In this document: one piece after another, positions 37,735-46,813 of the stretch | Numbering within the stretch: the stretch's first letter is position 1 | Layout: each line of letters opens with the position of its first letter | Source of the DNA: Methanofollis sp. W23 | GTDB lineage: Archaea; Halobacteriota; Methanomicrobia; Methanomicrobiales; Methanofollaceae | Assembly: GCF_017875325.1 (NCBI RefSeq) | Contig: NZ_JAGGMN010000001.1 | Span: 744,001-808,000 of the forward strand | Length of the DNA stretch: 64,000 nucleotides | Direction of reading: 5' to 3' | Program-made: the position numbers and the translations under genes | Notes under the pieces: generated by a model | What the model was told of the DNA's origin: nothing | The model's input: the letters and a program-made list of their open reading frames with translations, nothing else | The model's database searches: none

Positions 37735-38598
37735 TTAGATAAGTTTGGAACGCTGCAGGAGGAGGATGTCCTCGGTGGTGAGCTTCTCGCCGCCCTTGAA
37801 GAGCTCGAAGATCCGCTCGGCCTCCTGGCGCACCTGGCGGCGTTCCTTGGTGACCTTGGACTTCTTCTTCTTGTTGTGCAGGCCAGAGATGACTTTGTCA
37901 TAGTCACGCAGTTCCTTCTGACAGGAGATGAAGGCCTGGTGTTCCTCGTCGGCTGCTTCCTGTGCCTCGACAAAGGCCTTGTGCTCGGCGTCGGCGTGCT
38001 CGCGAGACTGGTCGGCCTTCCGGTAGAAGTCGACCATCTGGTCGTGGTGGTTCTGGGCGAGCTCGGCGACCTCGGTCACCTTGGCGTGGATCTCAGAAGC
38101 CTGTTTGCGCAGGTCGCGGGCGGCCTGGAGTTTGGTCTTGAGGTCCTTGTTCTGCTCAAGTTCGTCTTCCTGCTCCTTGATGGCGGCCTTCATCTGCTTG
38201 ATCTTGTCGATCAGTTCCCGTTCCTTGTCGGTGGAGAAGACCTCGGTCTGCTGCCTGAATTCCAGCGATTCGATCTGCCGCTGAAGTTCCTTGACGCTTG
38301 AGTTGCGCTTGAATGAGGAGTGCTCCTTCTTGAATGAATCAATCTCGCCGAAGTATTCGTTTGCCTCGGCGTTGAGCTTGTTCCTCTGGCCCTTCAGATC
38401 CTTGACCTCGGTGTTATGCTGGTCACGGAGTTCTTTGTTCTTCTGGGCTTCTTCGACGAACTCGCGGGTCTGGCCGTTGAGTTTATTCCGTTCCTTAGCA
38501 TGGGAACTGGCGAGGGCGTTCAGTTCGTTCCGCCGGTTTTTGTGCTGTTCAGACTCGGAAAGAGCTTTCTTTCTTTTTTCGATCAGTTCGTCCAACAT
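37735..38598 (-). CDS. Archaeal coiled-coil protein (COG1340 type)
   Basis: This soluble protein of 287 residues is almost entirely predicted coiled coil, very rich in Glu, Lys, Gln and Asn and with no Pro or Trp in the central 200 residues. The pattern matches the COG1340 group of uncharacterised archaeal coiled-coil proteins. The C-terminus (ERIFELFKGGEKLTTEDILLLQR) looks like a small folded motif. It is monocistronic. Function is unknown; long rods of this kind often organise ribosomes, the chromosome or the cell envelope, but nothing here decides between them. Confidence 0.8.
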   Translation of the reverse strand: MLDELIEKRKKALSESEQHKNRRNELNALASSHAKERNKLNGQTREFVEEAQKNKELRDQHNTEVKDLKGQRNKLNAEANEYFGEIDSFKKEHSSFKRNSSVKELQRQIESLEFRQQTEVFSTDKERELIDKIKQMKAAIKEQEDELEQNKDLKTKLQAARDLRKQASEIHAKVTEVAELAQNHHDQMVDFYRKADQSREHADAEHKAFVEAQEAADEEHQAFISCQKELRDYDKVISGLHNKKKKSKVTKERRQVRQEAERIFELFKGGEKLTTEDILLLQRSKLI

Positions 38599-40352
38599 GC
38601 TTTACCAATCCTCAATTCTCGATACCAATTGTATAGAGCCACCGGGTCTATTGATGCACGGGGGCGCCCGTAGGAACGTGAAGTGAAACAAAAGAAATGA
38701 TACAACAAAAGATGCCATTCGGAACAGAGAAGGCCCCTGTTTCCTGTGCTCACAACGCTGTACATTGATGTTCAACTCCGATACCCTCTGGTGCATCCGA
38801 CTGATCGGTGCACCAATTGCACCGTGGCGATCCGCGGTGGGATATACCAGGATTTCTAATAGTTAGCGTCATTGTTTGTATTAAGCGTTTCGCATGGGAC
38901 AGGAGAAAGAGAGGTCATATGATGGTGACGTCAGAGAAAAAGGTCTGAAAAAACCCTCTCTCGCACTCTTCATGGAAGGGCAGAGGTGGAGGACACCGTT
39001 CCAGAAACCGTTCTGTCGTCGGTGCCTCAGTCTGTTCAGGCTATCACAAGGGATACATCGAAGATCACAGTAATGCTCGGACTCTGGAATTTGATTGGAG
39101 TCGGAAAAGTAGAGGGATGGGTCCTGCCTGTAAAACCCCTCACTTTCCTGTCTTCCCTCATGAATCGCGCCGGGGACGCTCCTCCCGGACCCCCGGGATG
39201 AAGGTTGGGCCGGGGGGGGCGCATTCAAAATCCCTGAAGAGGGAGTGCCGTCCACGCCCCTCCCGCCAGAGAGAGTTATCCAGAGGATTTTTACAGAGCC
39301 GATTTTCTGGATTTGTAAAATTTGTCATGAACCCAAGGTTCACGCATACGCAATGAAAATAATCGGAGTTCTCTGGAGTGGGTGGGTTCCTGCTCCTCCC
39401 TCATCGCAGGACCCCACAGGAAAACACTGCTTTAGTCCCACCCCTGCCTATCTTCATCACGCGATGAAAATTGTTTTGAGGACAACTCTAGGGGGTTTCC
39501 TTACGGCAGGACCATGGACCTGGACACAGTTCAATTGCCGCCCCCGCCACTCCTCTCTCTATGGGGGGGAAGGCAACGTCCCTCGCGTGAGACGGCAGGA
39601 AAGATCCTGCGATTAAGGGCGGCATACCTCATCATCATGCCTTCCCTCATCTTCACACCAGGATGAAGATAGGGCCGGGAAGGTGAACTCAATGAACATG
39701 AAGAGGGGAGTTCTGTCCCCAACCCTATCCTGACGCGGGGGACCGAGGGGCGGTCAACCCCACGCAGAGATAGTCATCAAGAGTTTATCATGAAAATGAT
39801 CCTTAATATCATCTCTCTGGGTTTGCATAATGGTTTGAATCCACCATACGCCTTCTGGGCCGATACGAAGATTGCAGATACATCTCCTGAATAATCAGGT
39901 CTCTGCCTTCCCGCCCCCATCGTTATCCCGGTGCGGTGGTGCGGGAAGGCACGTCGATCTGATCGGCCGTCCCCAGCGCAGAACCTTCACTGATGTCTCG
40001 CGCCGGGGGGTTGCACCTCCCGGACCCCCTGGCGAGGATAGGGGGGCGGCAATGAGGTGGTTGTCTCACCAAGTGTTCTGCTCGGAGAGGAAGCATCGGT
40101 CCACACCCCCTGGAGAACCATGATCATGTTCAATCGCGTATGCGTGAGCCAAGGATTCATGCCTGATTCTACAAAGCCATTGGTACACCTGTGTGCCTGA
40201 GAATTGATGAGGGTTTTACAGGCTCGCTGTTCGAGCAGTCGCCTCCACCCTTCATCCAGATCGGTTTGCAGGAACCAGTCCTGCTTGAGGGACGCTTCCT
40301 ACTCGTGTGAATCGACCGGAGCAAAAAAGAGATGATATCCAGGAAACGCCGA
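38599..40352. repeat. 1.75-kb gene-free stretch with repeat modules
   Basis: No gene is supported. From 38599 to about 38900 lies the AT-richer upstream region of the coiled-coil gene. Repeat pieces follow: an end ATTTTTACAGAGCC at 39288-39301, a reversed type A hairpin at 39312-39358 and a GC-rich segment near 39545-39600. The module ATGAAAATGATCC...GGTTTGAATCC...GATTGCAGATACATCTCC lies at 39789-39895, a GC-rich palindrome at 40000-40050 and a near-consensus type A hairpin at 40122-40178. Confidence 0.6.
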
Positions 40353-41498
40353 TCAGAGGAAGTCGATCAGATGCCCGCTCGTCTTGTCCTGGACATAGTT
40401 GCGGTGTGGAGCCGCCTCGTGCCTTGCGCGCGGGGCCGGGGTATGGGATGCCTGAACTGCGGCATGGGTGCCGCCAAGGATCTGGGCGCTCTTGACTCCG
40501 GTCATAATGGCCATGACCCTGACCTTCCCTTCAAAGTCGTTGTTGACTCGTGCGCCCCAGATGACGTCGGCGTGGGGGTCGAGTTCATAGGTGAGAGAGC
40601 TTGCGATCTCTTCTGCGTCCTGGAGCGTGAGGTCACTGCCGCCGGTGATGTGGATGAGACTCCCTGTGGCGCCCCGGTAATCGATGTCGAGGAGCGGGTG
40701 GGAGAGACATTCGTGGACCACGCTCTCAGCCTTGTTCTGCTGCTTGCTCTCGCCGACGAGCATGCAGGCGACGCCGCCCTTGCTCATGATCGCCCGCACG
40801 TCGGCGTAGTCGATATTGATGAGAGAGGGCTGGGTGATCGTCTCTGAGATCCCCTTCACGGTCTCGGCGATGAGCTGGTCCATCACCGAGAAGGCCTGGC
40901 CCAGGGGCAGGTTGGGAACATAGTTGATGAGCCGGTTGTTGTCCAGGACAATGACCGAGTCGGCGCTGTTGGAGAGCTGCTGGAGCCCTTCCTCGGCACG
41001 CAGCAGTCTGGCCTTCTCGACCTGGAAGGGGTAACTGACCATCCCGACGACGATCGCACCCTGCTCTTTTGCGATCTGCGCGACGACCGGGGCCACCCCG
41101 GTGCCGGTGCCGCCGCCCATCCCTGCGGTAATAAAGCAGAGGTCTGCGGTTGCAAGAAGTTTTTCAAGGGTCGGGCGCGCCATCTCTGCCGCCCGCTTCC
41201 CGACGTCAGGGAACCCGCCTGCACCAAGTCCCTTGGTAAGGGACTTGCCGATAAGGACTCGCTTGTCTGCCTGGATCATGTCCAGGTGCTGCTTGTCGGT
41301 GTTGACGGCAATCGTCTCCGCCCCCTCGACCTCCAGGTGATAAAGCCGGTTGATCGTGTTGTTGCCCGCGCCGCCACAACCGACGATGACGATCCGCGGC
41401 TGACCGAGGAAATCGTCCTCGTCACCGATTATTCCTTCATTATAGATCTTCTGTTCCATCTCTGCATTTTTCAGTGCCTCGTTGATGATCGTCTGCAT
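40353..41498 (-). CDS. ftsZ: Cell division protein FtsZ
   Basis: This tubulin-like GTPase of 381 residues forms the division ring at midcell. It has an N-terminal extension (1-30), the nucleotide loop [13 protein letters not shown], the tubulin signature GGGTGTG at about 128-134 and the T7 loop NIDYADVRA with the catalytic acidic residues. The C-terminal region after 330 is variable and ends in a short tail. AGGAGG lies six bases before the ATG at 41498 and overlaps the stop of the ribbon-helix-helix gene, so the two genes form a tight operon. Confidence 0.96.
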   Translation of the reverse strand: MQTIINEALKNAEMEQKIYNEGIIGDEDDFLGQPRIVIVGCGGAGNNTINRLYHLEVEGAETIAVNTDKQHLDMIQADKRVLIGKSLTKGLGAGGFPDVGKRAAEMARPTLEKLLATADLCFITAGMGGGTGTGVAPVVAQIAKEQGAIVVGMVSYPFQVEKARLLRAEEGLQQLSNSADSVIVLDNNRLINYVPNLPLGQAFSVMDQLIAETVKGISETITQPSLINIDYADVRAIMSKGGVACMLVGESKQQNKAESVVHECLSHPLLDIDYRGATGSLIHITGGSDLTLQDAEEIASSLTYELDPHADVIWGARVNNDFEGKVRVMAIMTGVKSAQILGGTHAAVQASHTPAPRARHEAAPHRNYVQDKTSGHLIDFL

Positions 41499-41508
41499 CA
41501 AAATCCTC

Positions 41509-41685
41509 CTAAACCTTCACTGACACCTGGTCGCTCTCCCGCACCGCCCGGTCACCACGCTTCTCGACAAGATCCCGTACGGCGTGTCGTACCGCCTCTG
41601 ACACCGTAGGGAACTCACCATTATCGACAAGTCGCTGAAGCATTTCGACCTGCTGTTTTGGAAGTCTGATCGTGATCCGCTCCAT
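41509..41685 (-). CDS. Ribbon-helix-helix transcriptional regulator upstream of ftsZ (CdrS-like)
   Basis: This 58-residue ribbon-helix-helix protein binds DNA as a dimer. The strand [16 protein letters not shown] and the helices [26 protein letters not shown] match the fold. GAGGAGGAAG directly precedes the ATG at 41685, so the longer in-frame extension to 41913 is not used. It stops just before ftsZ, with the ftsZ ribosome site overlapping. A short RHH protein beside ftsZ is the arrangement described in haloarchaea as CdrS, which regulates division genes. The equivalence is inferred from position and size. Palindromes upstream suggest autoregulation. Confidence 0.85.
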   Translation of the reverse strand: MERITIRLPKQQVEMLQRLVDNGEFPTVSEAVRHAVRDLVEKRGDRAVRESDQVSVKV

Positions 41686-41702
41686 CTTCCTCCTCGGGGG
41701 GG

Positions 41703-41766
41703 TATCTGACATGTGGCAGACAATTGTCTGCCCTTTGTCAGACGTTGAGATGCTATCTGTCTGATC
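41703..41766. promoter_or_regulatory. Operator candidate of the RHH-ftsZ operon
   Basis: The perfect 18-base palindrome GGCAGACAATTGTCTGCC lies at 41715-41732, 30 bases upstream of the RHH start. Related half sites are TCTGAC at 41705-41710, GTCAGAC at 41737-41743 and CTGTCTGATC near 41757-41766. A TATA-like CTTTTTATG (minus strand, about 41800-41808) lies further upstream. Such a cluster is typical of RHH dimers bound side by side. Confidence 0.6.
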
Positions 41767-41885
41767 GCTGCACCAGTTGATTGAGTTAACACAAGCATGG
41801 CATAAAAAGGTTTTGAATTGCTTTTTTTGCTGAGGAGTATTCTTATATTGCATGAAATGCCAAATTTGCGAGAATACATGTGGAT

Positions 41886-42884
41886 ATGACCTCACAGATA
41901 CCCAAAAAGACAAAACACGGCGGGACGGTGCGGTGGCACAAAAAGCATTCAGGGATGGATCTCCTTGATTTCAGTGCGAGTATCAACCCTTTCCCCCCGG
42001 CCGTCCCTCTCACCCCGCCTGACGAAGATGCGATCACTTCCTATCCTGACGATCAGTATGAGGAGTTGAAAGAAGCGATCGCCCTCCATTTCGGGAGAAC
42101 GCCAGAGGAGGTCACCGTGGGCAACGGCTCAGTCGAGGTGATCTACACCTTCTGTGCCGCCACTCTTGGTCCTGGCAGGCGCGCCGCCATCCTCCCCCCG
42201 ACCTTCGGGGAGTACGAGATGGGGACACGCCTTGCCGGGGCAACGGTCACCGCCGATCCTGCCAGAGCTGCGGTCCGATTTCTCTGCAACCCCAACAACC
42301 CTGACGGTGCGCTCGCCAGCCGCGACGAGGTGCTCGCCCTCCTCGACGACCTCCCCTCTGGCCAACGGCTCTTTGTCGACGAGGCCTTCATCGAACTTGC
42401 CGACCCGGCCGAGAGCGTCTCTGACATATGCCACCCGGCCCTCTTTGTCTCCAGGTCGCTTACCAAGTCCTTTGCGATTCCTGGCCTGCGGTTCGGCTTT
42501 GGTCTTGGCGATCCCGACCTCGTCGCTGAACTCGAGGCACGCCGCCTCCCCTGGACCGTCAATGTTTGGGCAGAGGCCTTTGCCCTTCGCGCCCTCCGGC
42601 ACTTCGACGACCTTGCCGAGTCCAGGCAGATGATCCGCGTGGAACGGGCATGGCTCACCCGCGCCCTCCAGGGGCTCGGGCTTGTCCCTCTCTCCTCGAC
42701 TGCCAACTTCCTCCTGGTCCCGCTCCCATGCCTGGCTTCAGACCTGACCGCCGCTCTCCTGAACCACGGGGTCTTGGTGCGTGACTGCACTTCCTTCGGG
42801 CTTCCCCGCGCGATCAGGGTGGCGGTCAGGCGGCCGGACGAGAACAGGAGACTTGTGGAGGCCCTCGCCGCATGCTTGCCCTGA
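41886..42884 (+). CDS. cobD: CobD-like threonine-phosphate decarboxylase / aminotransferase
   Basis: This PLP enzyme of about 332 residues belongs to the histidinol-phosphate aminotransferase family. HGGTVRWHKKHS, DFSASINPFPP and GNGSVEVIYTF match CobD, which makes (R)-1-aminopropan-2-yl phosphate for the cobamide side chain. The lysine lies in SRSLTKSFAIPGLRFGFG and NPNNPDG binds the cofactor. The adjacent cobY, overlapping by 13 bases, supports a cobamide role. Start at ATG 41886; an in-frame GTG lies two codons earlier. A TATA-like CTTATATTG at about 41842 would serve it. An aminotransferase HisC is the alternative. Confidence 0.88.
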   Translation: MTSQIPKKTKHGGTVRWHKKHSGMDLLDFSASINPFPPAVPLTPPDEDAITSYPDDQYEELKEAIALHFGRTPEEVTVGNGSVEVIYTFCAATLGPGRRAAILPPTFGEYEMGTRLAGATVTADPARAAVRFLCNPNNPDGALASRDEVLALLDDLPSGQRLFVDEAFIELADPAESVSDICHPALFVSRSLTKSFAIPGLRFGFGLGDPDLVAELEARRLPWTVNVWAEAFALRALRHFDDLAESRQMIRVERAWLTRALQGLGLVPLSSTANFLLVPLPCLASDLTAALLNHGVLVRDCTSFGLPRAIRVAVRRPDENRRLVEALAACLP

Positions 42885-43495
42885 TCCTGGCGGGAGGACA
42901 GGGGTCCAGGCTCAACATGGGAGAGAAACCGCTGGTGACCATCTGCGGGCGCCCGATGATCGAGTATGTCGTCGACGCTTTCACCCTGGCCGGGTGCGAG
43001 AGCGTGGTCGTCGCTTCCCCAAAGACCCCGTACACCAGGAACTGGTGCCGGGCCCATGGCATCCCCCTCTATTCGGCGGGCGCCCATGGTTATGTCGCAG
43101 ACATCGTCGAGGCCGTCACCGAACTTGGCGAGGAGGGACCGGTCATCACCTCGGTCTCAGACATCCCCTGCATCACCGCAGAGCATGTGACCAGGGTCCA
43201 GGAAGCCTATCTCGGGGCCTGCACCCCGGCCCTCTCCACCTGGGTCCCGGCGGCATGCTGCACCGGGTCGGCGCGCCGGACATCGTACCAGGAAGAGGTC
43301 GGAGGGGTCGGCGCATGCCCGGCAGGGGTGAACGTCCTCCTCGGTGCGCGGATCGCCGAGGCGCAGGAAGAGTACCGCCTCCTCATCGACGACCCGGGCC
43401 TCGGCCTCAACGTCAACACGCACGCCGATCTCACCGCTGCGGTCCATCGCCTCTGTCCAGAATCCCGTGAGACAAGCCACCGCTCAAATCTCTGA
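42872..43495 (+). CDS. cobY: Adenosylcobinamide-phosphate guanylyltransferase CobY
   Basis: This is the archaeal GTP:adenosylcobinamide-phosphate guanylyltransferase, non-homologous to bacterial CobU, which activates cobinamide phosphate before lower-ligand attachment. It has 207 residues. The nucleotidyltransferase start MLALILAGGQGSRLNMGEKPL is diagnostic, and SVSDIPCI supplies metal-binding Asp. The coding end of cobD overlaps by 13 bases. The pair therefore serves cobamide synthesis, essential for the methyltransferase Mtr in methanogenesis. Confidence 0.92.
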   Translation: MLALILAGGQGSRLNMGEKPLVTICGRPMIEYVVDAFTLAGCESVVVASPKTPYTRNWCRAHGIPLYSAGAHGYVADIVEAVTELGEEGPVITSVSDIPCITAEHVTRVQEAYLGACTPALSTWVPAACCTGSARRTSYQEEVGGVGACPAGVNVLLGARIAEAQEEYRLLIDDPGLGLNVNTHADLTAAVHRLCPESRETSHRSNL

Positions 43496-44561
43496 TCCCT
43501 ATTTTTCCAGGACCGTGCCTTAATGCTCTGAAGAGAGAGTTCTGTGCCGGACAGATTTTTAAGACTGGAGAATCGGCGGGGATCCTGTTTCCTCACCCTC
43601 CCTTGGCTATGAGATCGGAGTGAAAAGTCTGCAGTGAGGGGTGTCCGTTCTGATCGACATGCCTTCCCCTCTCTCGTCATGGGCCTGATTCTGCTTTGCG
43701 GTGCGACCCATAGGAAGATTGAGAATATTTTCAATTTTAGGGTTTGTAGAAATGATCTGGATGGTTCTCTCTGCGGGGTGTGTGCCGCCCCCCCTACCCC
43801 CGCGCGGAAGATAGGCGGCGGATGGCAATACCCTCTTCATGATCATTGATAGTGCCTTCCCGGCCCAATCTTCGTCCCGGGGTCCGGGGGCAGCGCCCCC
43901 GGCGCGGTCAAGGGGAGAGAAAGGCGGTTCTGTCGCGCTCATGTTGAGAATATTATCTTCTCCACGGGGCATTCGCCCCCACACTCCGACCCTCCGACGA
44001 TGAAGATCAGCATGAGATTGCCTCGTTCCAACCGTTACCCTGAGAGGGTCTGGAGGTTTAATTGGAGCATATCCCAACAGTATCCTTGGCCTGATCGATC
44101 ATCAGGATCGAGACCCCTCCAGGCCATTCTTCTGCCCCCCCACTTCAATCCTCATCCCGACGTCTGGGAGCAGCGTCCCTGGAGTGAGTGACAGAGAAAG
44201 GCGTACCGATCAGACGTGCCGTCCATAGAGAGAATGAAACAAGGCTCCTTGCTCTCTCCTGCCGGGGGAACCCCCAAGAGAGAGACCGGGCGGCAACAAC
44301 TTCTTGAAGACACCGTGAGTCCATGCATGCAGAACCACGCCAGCATCACCCATCACGCCCTCTCACAGCAGGAAGAGCGAAGAGGGTCAGGACACTCCGA
44401 CACTCCATAGCGAGTCCTCACCATTCCTGGCACCAGATCGTCTTTCTCTCTCGACCATCTGTGCGGCATCGGCTACCGATAAGAGCATCCACGAGTTTTG
44501 AGTGCGAATCCAGGATTTATCCCTCAGAAACCATATTAACCAGAACCGTTGAATTCTCTTT
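43496..44561. repeat. Gene-free 1.07-kb stretch with repeat modules
   Basis: No gene is supported. A unit end GGGTTTGTAGAAATGATC...GATGGTTCTCTC lies at about 43738-43772. It is followed by GGATGGCAATACCCTCTTCATGATCATTGATAGTGCCTTCCCG and a GC-rich palindrome (GGGGGCAGCGCCCCC, about 43887-43901), the same order as in the bounded elements. Further degenerate GC-rich pieces continue to about 44290. CCATATTAACC at about 44530 is a candidate TATA element for the next gene. Confidence 0.55.
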
Positions 44562-45800
44562 ATGCAAGCGTCCCGGGAGATAGAACTGGAAGGACATATC
44601 ATCGATTCAGGCGTCATGACGATGGTCATGGACCGGGTCATGGATATGGGCGGGGATTTCGAGACCCTCGTCTTCGATATCGGGAAGAAAAAGACCGACA
44701 CCAGTTATGCACGCCTCCGGGTGAGTGCCAGTGAAGAGCACCAGCTTGACGCGATCCTCAGCGAACTCTTCAGACTCGGGGCCCACCTCCCGGTCTCCAC
44801 CGACGCCGTGCTCATCCCGGCAGAGGGCGACCGGATCGTCCCCAAGGGGTTCTACTCGACGACCAACCACCCGACCTGGATCAAGTTGAAGGGCGAGTGG
44901 ATACCGGTCGAAGACCTGGAGATGGACTGTCTCCTGGTCGTCGACCCCGAAGAGAAGCGGGCCTTCAGCGCCCCTCTCTCCAAACTCAAGAAGGGTGACT
45001 GCGTCGTCGTCGGCGAGGAGGGGGTCAAGGTCGAGTTCCCCCACCGGCCGCGTGAAGGGAGCACCTTTGAGTTCATGCACGGCACAGTCTCCTCTGAGCG
45101 TCCCTCTGAGACGCTCATCGAGAAGATCGCCCGCGAGATCTCAACTATCAAGGCCGCAAACGGCAAGATCGTCCTGGTCGGCGGCCCTGCGATCATCCAC
45201 TCTGGCGGCGGCCCCGCACTCTCCGGGATCATCCGCAATGGCTACATCGACGCCCTCTTCGCCGGCAACGCCCTGGCCACCCACGACATTGAGTCCAACC
45301 TCTTTGGGACCTCCCTTGGGATGGACATCAAGACGGCGAAACTCGTCACCGGCGGGCACAAACACCACATCTACGCCATCTCAGAGATCATGCGCGCCGG
45401 GTCGATCAAGGACGCCGTCGAGCAGGGTGTCGTCACCGGCGGTGTGATGTACGAGTGTGTCAGGCACGACGTCCCCTTCGTCCTCGCAGGATCGATCAGG
45501 GACGACGGTCCCCTCCCTGACGTCATCACCGACGTGATGGAGGCCCAGGACCGGATGCGCGAGCACCTCCGCGGGGCAGATATGGTGCTCATGGTCGCCA
45601 CCCTCCTCCACTCGGTGGCGGTCGGCAACTGTCTCCCCTCGCAGGTGAAGACGATCTGCGTGGACATCAACCCGGCCTCGGTGACAAAACTGATGGACCG
45701 CGGCACCTCGCAGGCGATCGGTGTCGTCTCAGATGCAGGTACTTTCTTCCCGATGCTTGCCAGAAAACTGGACGAAATTTCAGAAAAAGTCAGCGAGTAA
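44562..45800 (+). CDS. LOR/SDH-domain protein, archaeal ornithine cyclodeaminase type (TIGR00300)
   Basis: This soluble protein of 412 residues belongs to the TIGR00300 family. The N-terminal part (about 1-180) is the LOR/SDH conserved domain (IELEGHIIDSGVMTMVMDRVMDMGG, in parts). The C-terminal part is NAD-binding (VLVGGPAIIHSGGGPALSGII). A relative in Methanococcus was described as an ornithine cyclodeaminase, converting ornithine to proline plus ammonia; extension of that activity to this protein is inference. The gene converges with the archaeosine gene with an 11-base overlap. Confidence 0.85.
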   Translation: MQASREIELEGHIIDSGVMTMVMDRVMDMGGDFETLVFDIGKKKTDTSYARLRVSASEEHQLDAILSELFRLGAHLPVSTDAVLIPAEGDRIVPKGFYSTTNHPTWIKLKGEWIPVEDLEMDCLLVVDPEEKRAFSAPLSKLKKGDCVVVGEEGVKVEFPHRPREGSTFEFMHGTVSSERPSETLIEKIAREISTIKAANGKIVLVGGPAIIHSGGGPALSGIIRNGYIDALFAGNALATHDIESNLFGTSLGMDIKTAKLVTGGHKHHIYAISEIMRAGSIKDAVEQGVVTGGVMYECVRHDVPFVLAGSIRDDGPLPDVITDVMEAQDRMREHLRGADMVLMVATLLHSVAVGNCLPSQVKTICVDINPASVTKLMDRGTSQAIGVVSDAGTFFPMLARKLDEISEKVSE

Positions 45801-46785
45801 GGGGCATGCACCATGGGCGCTCGTGCGCCATAACATACTCCCACTCTTTTTTGCACTCGCACTCCACCTCGTCGAGGAGGGCGCGGGCCAGTTCCACGTC
45901 GCCGGTGAGGGCGAAGTCGTTGATCCCCTGGACAAGTTCACGGTCACATTTCCCGCAGTTGTGCGGCCCGCGTGTCGCCCCCCCGCCGACAGGATCGCAG
46001 AAGACCGGGACATCGCCGGAGATCCCCGCGAGCACCTCGAGGATGGACCAGAGGTACGGCGGGCGGTAGGTACGCTCCTTCCAGGCCCTCTCCAGTTCGG
46101 TGCCGCGCTGGACCGTGCAGGCGTTCATCGAGATCATCCCGCAGTATGGGGTCACCTCCTGGATCGAACGCTTCATGTCCTCGACTGCCTCCCGCTCCGT
46201 GAGATACATCGGTTTGAGGAGGAGGTAGGCCTTCACCCCGGCACCTGCCGCCTCGGCGCGCTTTGAGGCGGCGACGTAATCGGCGAAGGTGAACCCTTTC
46301 CTGATCGACTTCTCCCTGATCGCGTCGTTGGTCGTCTCCAGTCCGACAGCGATATGCAGGGGAGTCTCATAGGCCCCGGTGTCGAGGGCGGCGACCATCG
46401 CTTCGGTGCCTTCCTCGTCGACATACTCTGGCCTGGTCTCGACGACGACGACTTTCCCGGCAAAGGCGCGGCAGACGTCTTCCCTGAAGGCAGGAGGCAC
46501 CTCGACCGGGTCGAGAAAACTCCCTGAGGTGAAGATCTTGATCATCTGCACGTCTGCAAGATTGAAGTGCTCCTCGACCCAGGCGAGTTGTCCGCGCATC
46601 TGCGCGAGGATCTCCTCCTCGGGTGCCCCAAAGTAGCCTTCGAACCGGTATCCGCACATCAGACACCGACGGTACGAGCAACCGCCGCTCTTGAAGATGA
46701 CGGTCAGCGAATCGAGAACCGAGCCCTCATATCGGTCCTTTCCCTTCCATGCCGCCAGGGGTTTGATCGACTCCATAGATACCAT
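45790..46785 (-). CDS. Archaeosine biosynthesis radical SAM protein (RaSEA, TIGR01210)
   Basis: This radical-SAM protein of about 331 residues belongs to the TIGR01210 family, which works with ArcS to turn the lysine adduct of preQ0 in tRNA into archaeosine at position 15. The cluster motif is CSYRRCLMCGY (Cx3Cx2C variant) near residue 40. GSFLDP, ETRPEY and GLETTND follow in the barrel, and a C-terminal zinc-like set GPHNCGKCDREL...CECKKEW is present. GAGG lies before the ATG at 46785, so the frame extending to 46917 is not used. The start is only 28 bases from the divergent surface-protein start. Confidence 0.9.
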   Translation of the reverse strand: MVSMESIKPLAAWKGKDRYEGSVLDSLTVIFKSGGCSYRRCLMCGYRFEGYFGAPEEEILAQMRGQLAWVEEHFNLADVQMIKIFTSGSFLDPVEVPPAFREDVCRAFAGKVVVVETRPEYVDEEGTEAMVAALDTGAYETPLHIAVGLETTNDAIREKSIRKGFTFADYVAASKRAEAAGAGVKAYLLLKPMYLTEREAVEDMKRSIQEVTPYCGMISMNACTVQRGTELERAWKERTYRPPYLWSILEVLAGISGDVPVFCDPVGGGATRGPHNCGKCDRELVQGINDFALTGDVELARALLDEVECECKKEWEYVMAHERPWCMPLTR

Positions 46786-46813
46786 TAACACCTCATTCGT
46801 TGATCTTTTACCT

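Noticed and set aside
41820-41885. Cobalamin riboswitch upstream of cobD-cobY
   Set aside because: The leader is only some tens of bases, AT-rich, and lacks a B12-box or large GC-rich fold; such riboswitches are not expected here.
41686-41913. N-terminal extension of the RHH regulator
   Set aside because: The added 76 residues cover the promoter and operator region, and an excellent ribosome site lies just before the ATG at 41685.
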